From positions 186,001 through 250,000 of the forward strand of contig NZ_FOCE01000003.1 of assembly GCF_900110025.1 (NCBI RefSeq): a stretch of DNA of 64,000 nucleotides, given 5' to 3'. The stretch is from Gemmobacter aquatilis (GTDB taxonomy: Bacteria > Pseudomonadota > Alphaproteobacteria > Rhodobacterales > Rhodobacteraceae). Positions 63,000 through 64,000 of the stretch are shown here, piece after piece (position 1 is the first letter of the stretch; every line of letters begins with the position of its first letter). Below the pieces are notes generated by a model. The model searched no databases. It saw nothing but the letters and a program-made list of their open reading frames with translations, and had not been told where the DNA came from. The translations under genes were made by a program, and so were the position numbers.

Positions 63000-64000
63000 A
63001 TGCCACCCCATAGCCCCCTGCCGCCCCCTGCCGCCTTGCCGATCGACGAGGCCCTGCCCGACCTGCGCGCCGCACTGCAAGCGCGCGGCATGGCGGTGCT
63101 GCAGGCGCCCCCCGGCGCGGGCAAGACCACCCGCGTGCCGCTGGCGTTGCTGGATTGGGGGATGGTGCAGGGCCGCATCCTAATGCTGGAACCGCGCCGC
63201 CTTGCCGCCCGCGCCAGCGCCGAACGCATGGCCGCCACCTTGGGCGAGGAACCGGGGCAGACCGTCGGCTACCGCATCCGCGGCGAATCCAAGGTCAGCC
63301 GCGCCACGAAGATCGAAGTGGTCACCGAAGGCATCCTGACCCGGATGCTGCAATCCGACCCGTCGCTGGACGGCATCGGCGCGCTGATCTTCGACGAATT
63401 TCACGAACGCAGCCTGAATGCCGATCTGGGCCTTGCCCTGACGCTGGAGATTCGCGCCGCGCTCCGCGACGACCTGCTGCTGATCGTGATGTCCGCCACG
63501 CTGGACGCCGCCCCGGTGGCCGCCCTGATGGGCGATGCGCCGCTGGTCACCAGCGCGGGCCGCGCCTTCCCGGTGGAAACCCGCTGGCTGCCCCGCCCGC
63601 TGGACGCCCGCGCCAGGCTGGATGGCGCCACCGCCGCACTTGTGCAGCAGGCGGTGGAAGACTGCCCCGACGGCGGCGTGCTGGTCTTTCTGCCCGGCGA
63701 GGGCGAGATTCGCCGGGTCGAATCCCTGCTCCGCAACCGCCTGCCCGCCGAGTGCGACCTGCGCCCGCTGTTCGGCGCGATGGAATTTGCCGCCCAGCGT
63801 GCCGCCCTTGCCCCCGCCCCCGCAGGCCGCCGCAATATCGTGCTGGCCACCTCCATCGCAGAAACCTCGCTGACGCTGCCCGATATCCGCGTGGTGGTGG
63901 ATGCCGGGCGCGCCCGCCGCGCGCGGTTCGATGCGCCCTCGGGCATGGCGCGGCTGATCACCGAACGGGTGACCAAGGCCGAGGCCGAACAGCGCCGGGG
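63000..64000 (+). CDS. hrpB: ATP-dependent helicase HrpB (3' end outside window)
   Basis: The first 333 codons of a DEAH-box helicase of the HrpB family. Walker A is APPGAGKTTRVP (residues 36-47), motif Ia is MLEPRRLAARASAERMA, motif II is DEFH at 132-135, motif III is MSATLD, and motifs IV-V are VLVFLPGEGEIRRVE and VLATSIAETSLTLPDI. The frame is open to the window edge. The ATG at 63000 is chosen because GAGG stands 6 bp upstream. An ATG two codons earlier has no room for a ribosome-binding site. The role of HrpB in vivo is not well defined. Confidence 0.93.
   Translation, partial: MPPHSPLPPPAALPIDEALPDLRAALQARGMAVLQAPPGAGKTTRVPLALLDWGMVQGRILMLEPRRLAARASAERMAATLGEEPGQTVGYRIRGESKVSRATKIEVVTEGILTRMLQSDPSLDGIGALIFDEFHERSLNADLGLALTLEIRAALRDDLLLIVMSATLDAAPVAALMGDAPLVTSAGRAFPVETRWLPRPLDARARLDGATAALVQQAVEDCPDGGVLVFLPGEGEIRRVESLLRNRLPAECDLRPLFGAMEFAAQRAALAPAPAGRRNIVLATSIAETSLTLPDIRVVVDAGRARRARFDAPSGMARLITERVTKAEAEQRR

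Overview
The window is a stretch of GC-rich alphaproteobacterial chromosome, most likely from the family Rhodobacteraceae (Rhodobacter, Gemmobacter or Tabrizicola type). The support is indirect. It carries a Pcs-type phosphatidylcholine synthase, DUF484 next to xerC, a trpF-lapA-ihfB-rpsA-aroA neighbourhood, an NDUFS4-like complex I accessory subunit, two CtrA-type boxes and several families of short intergenic repeats of a kind I associate with this family. Genes are packed tightly on both strands, with many 4-bp ATGA/GTGA/TTGA overlaps. One tRNA (Arg, UCU) is present. I see no rRNA, CRISPR array, prophage, transposase or integrase.

Layout. 1-3.7 kb: end of a transaldolase gene, DUF484-xerC, phosphatidylcholine synthase and a DMT exporter. 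3.9-10.3 kb (minus strand): ogt, ileS, an FAD amine/amino-acid oxidase and ychF. 10.5-18.8 kb: trpA, lldD, an MFS exporter, rplY and pth with a transglutaminase-like and a glycosyltransferase gene between them, then a serine hydrolase and DUF2237. 19.1-20.8 kb: three minus-strand genes ending in a membrane-anchored LuxR-type regulator. 21-30.7 kb: trpB, an AT-rich acquired membrane-protein gene, trpF-lapA-ihfB-rpsA, a secreted protein, aroA and an amidohydrolase. 30.8-33.3 kb: trmB, tadA, rluB.

33.5-39.2 kb is the most unusual part. A 27-codon membrane micro-ORF is coupled to an XpaC-family gene, followed by telA, a DUF2927 lipoprotein, an SPFH protein with a C-terminal GYF_2 domain, and a membrane protein with two zinc ribbons. 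I read this as an envelope-associated stress module in which the coiled-coil TelA may play the part that PspA plays in the Bacillus ydjFGHI operon. This is inference.

39.4-53.2 kb: purC, a PfkB sugar kinase preceded by a near-perfect LacI-type operator, dtd, an acyl-CoA synthetase, an MsbA-like ABC exporter, a tightly coupled catabolic-looking operon (haloacid dehalogenase, alpha/beta hydrolase, Ser/Thr dehydratase, enol-lactonase), another hydrolase, a Tet-type MFS protein and an enolase-superfamily enzyme. 53.2-64 kb: tRNA-Arg, GNAT, NDUFS4-like, uvrB, small envelope proteins, a low-molecular-weight phosphatase, a sirtuin, a copper chaperone pair, rpmB, meaB, DUF3108 and the start of hrpB.

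Three repeat families recur between genes: (i) a 21-nt element, TTCAtCcTGG..n..AAATActC, at nine loci and often as inverted pairs; (ii) a GGGGGC-TGTCT-GCCCCC hairpin with a constant loop that travels with it; (iii) large CCCTCACCCTGCCCTCTCCCC-type palindromes at three loci.
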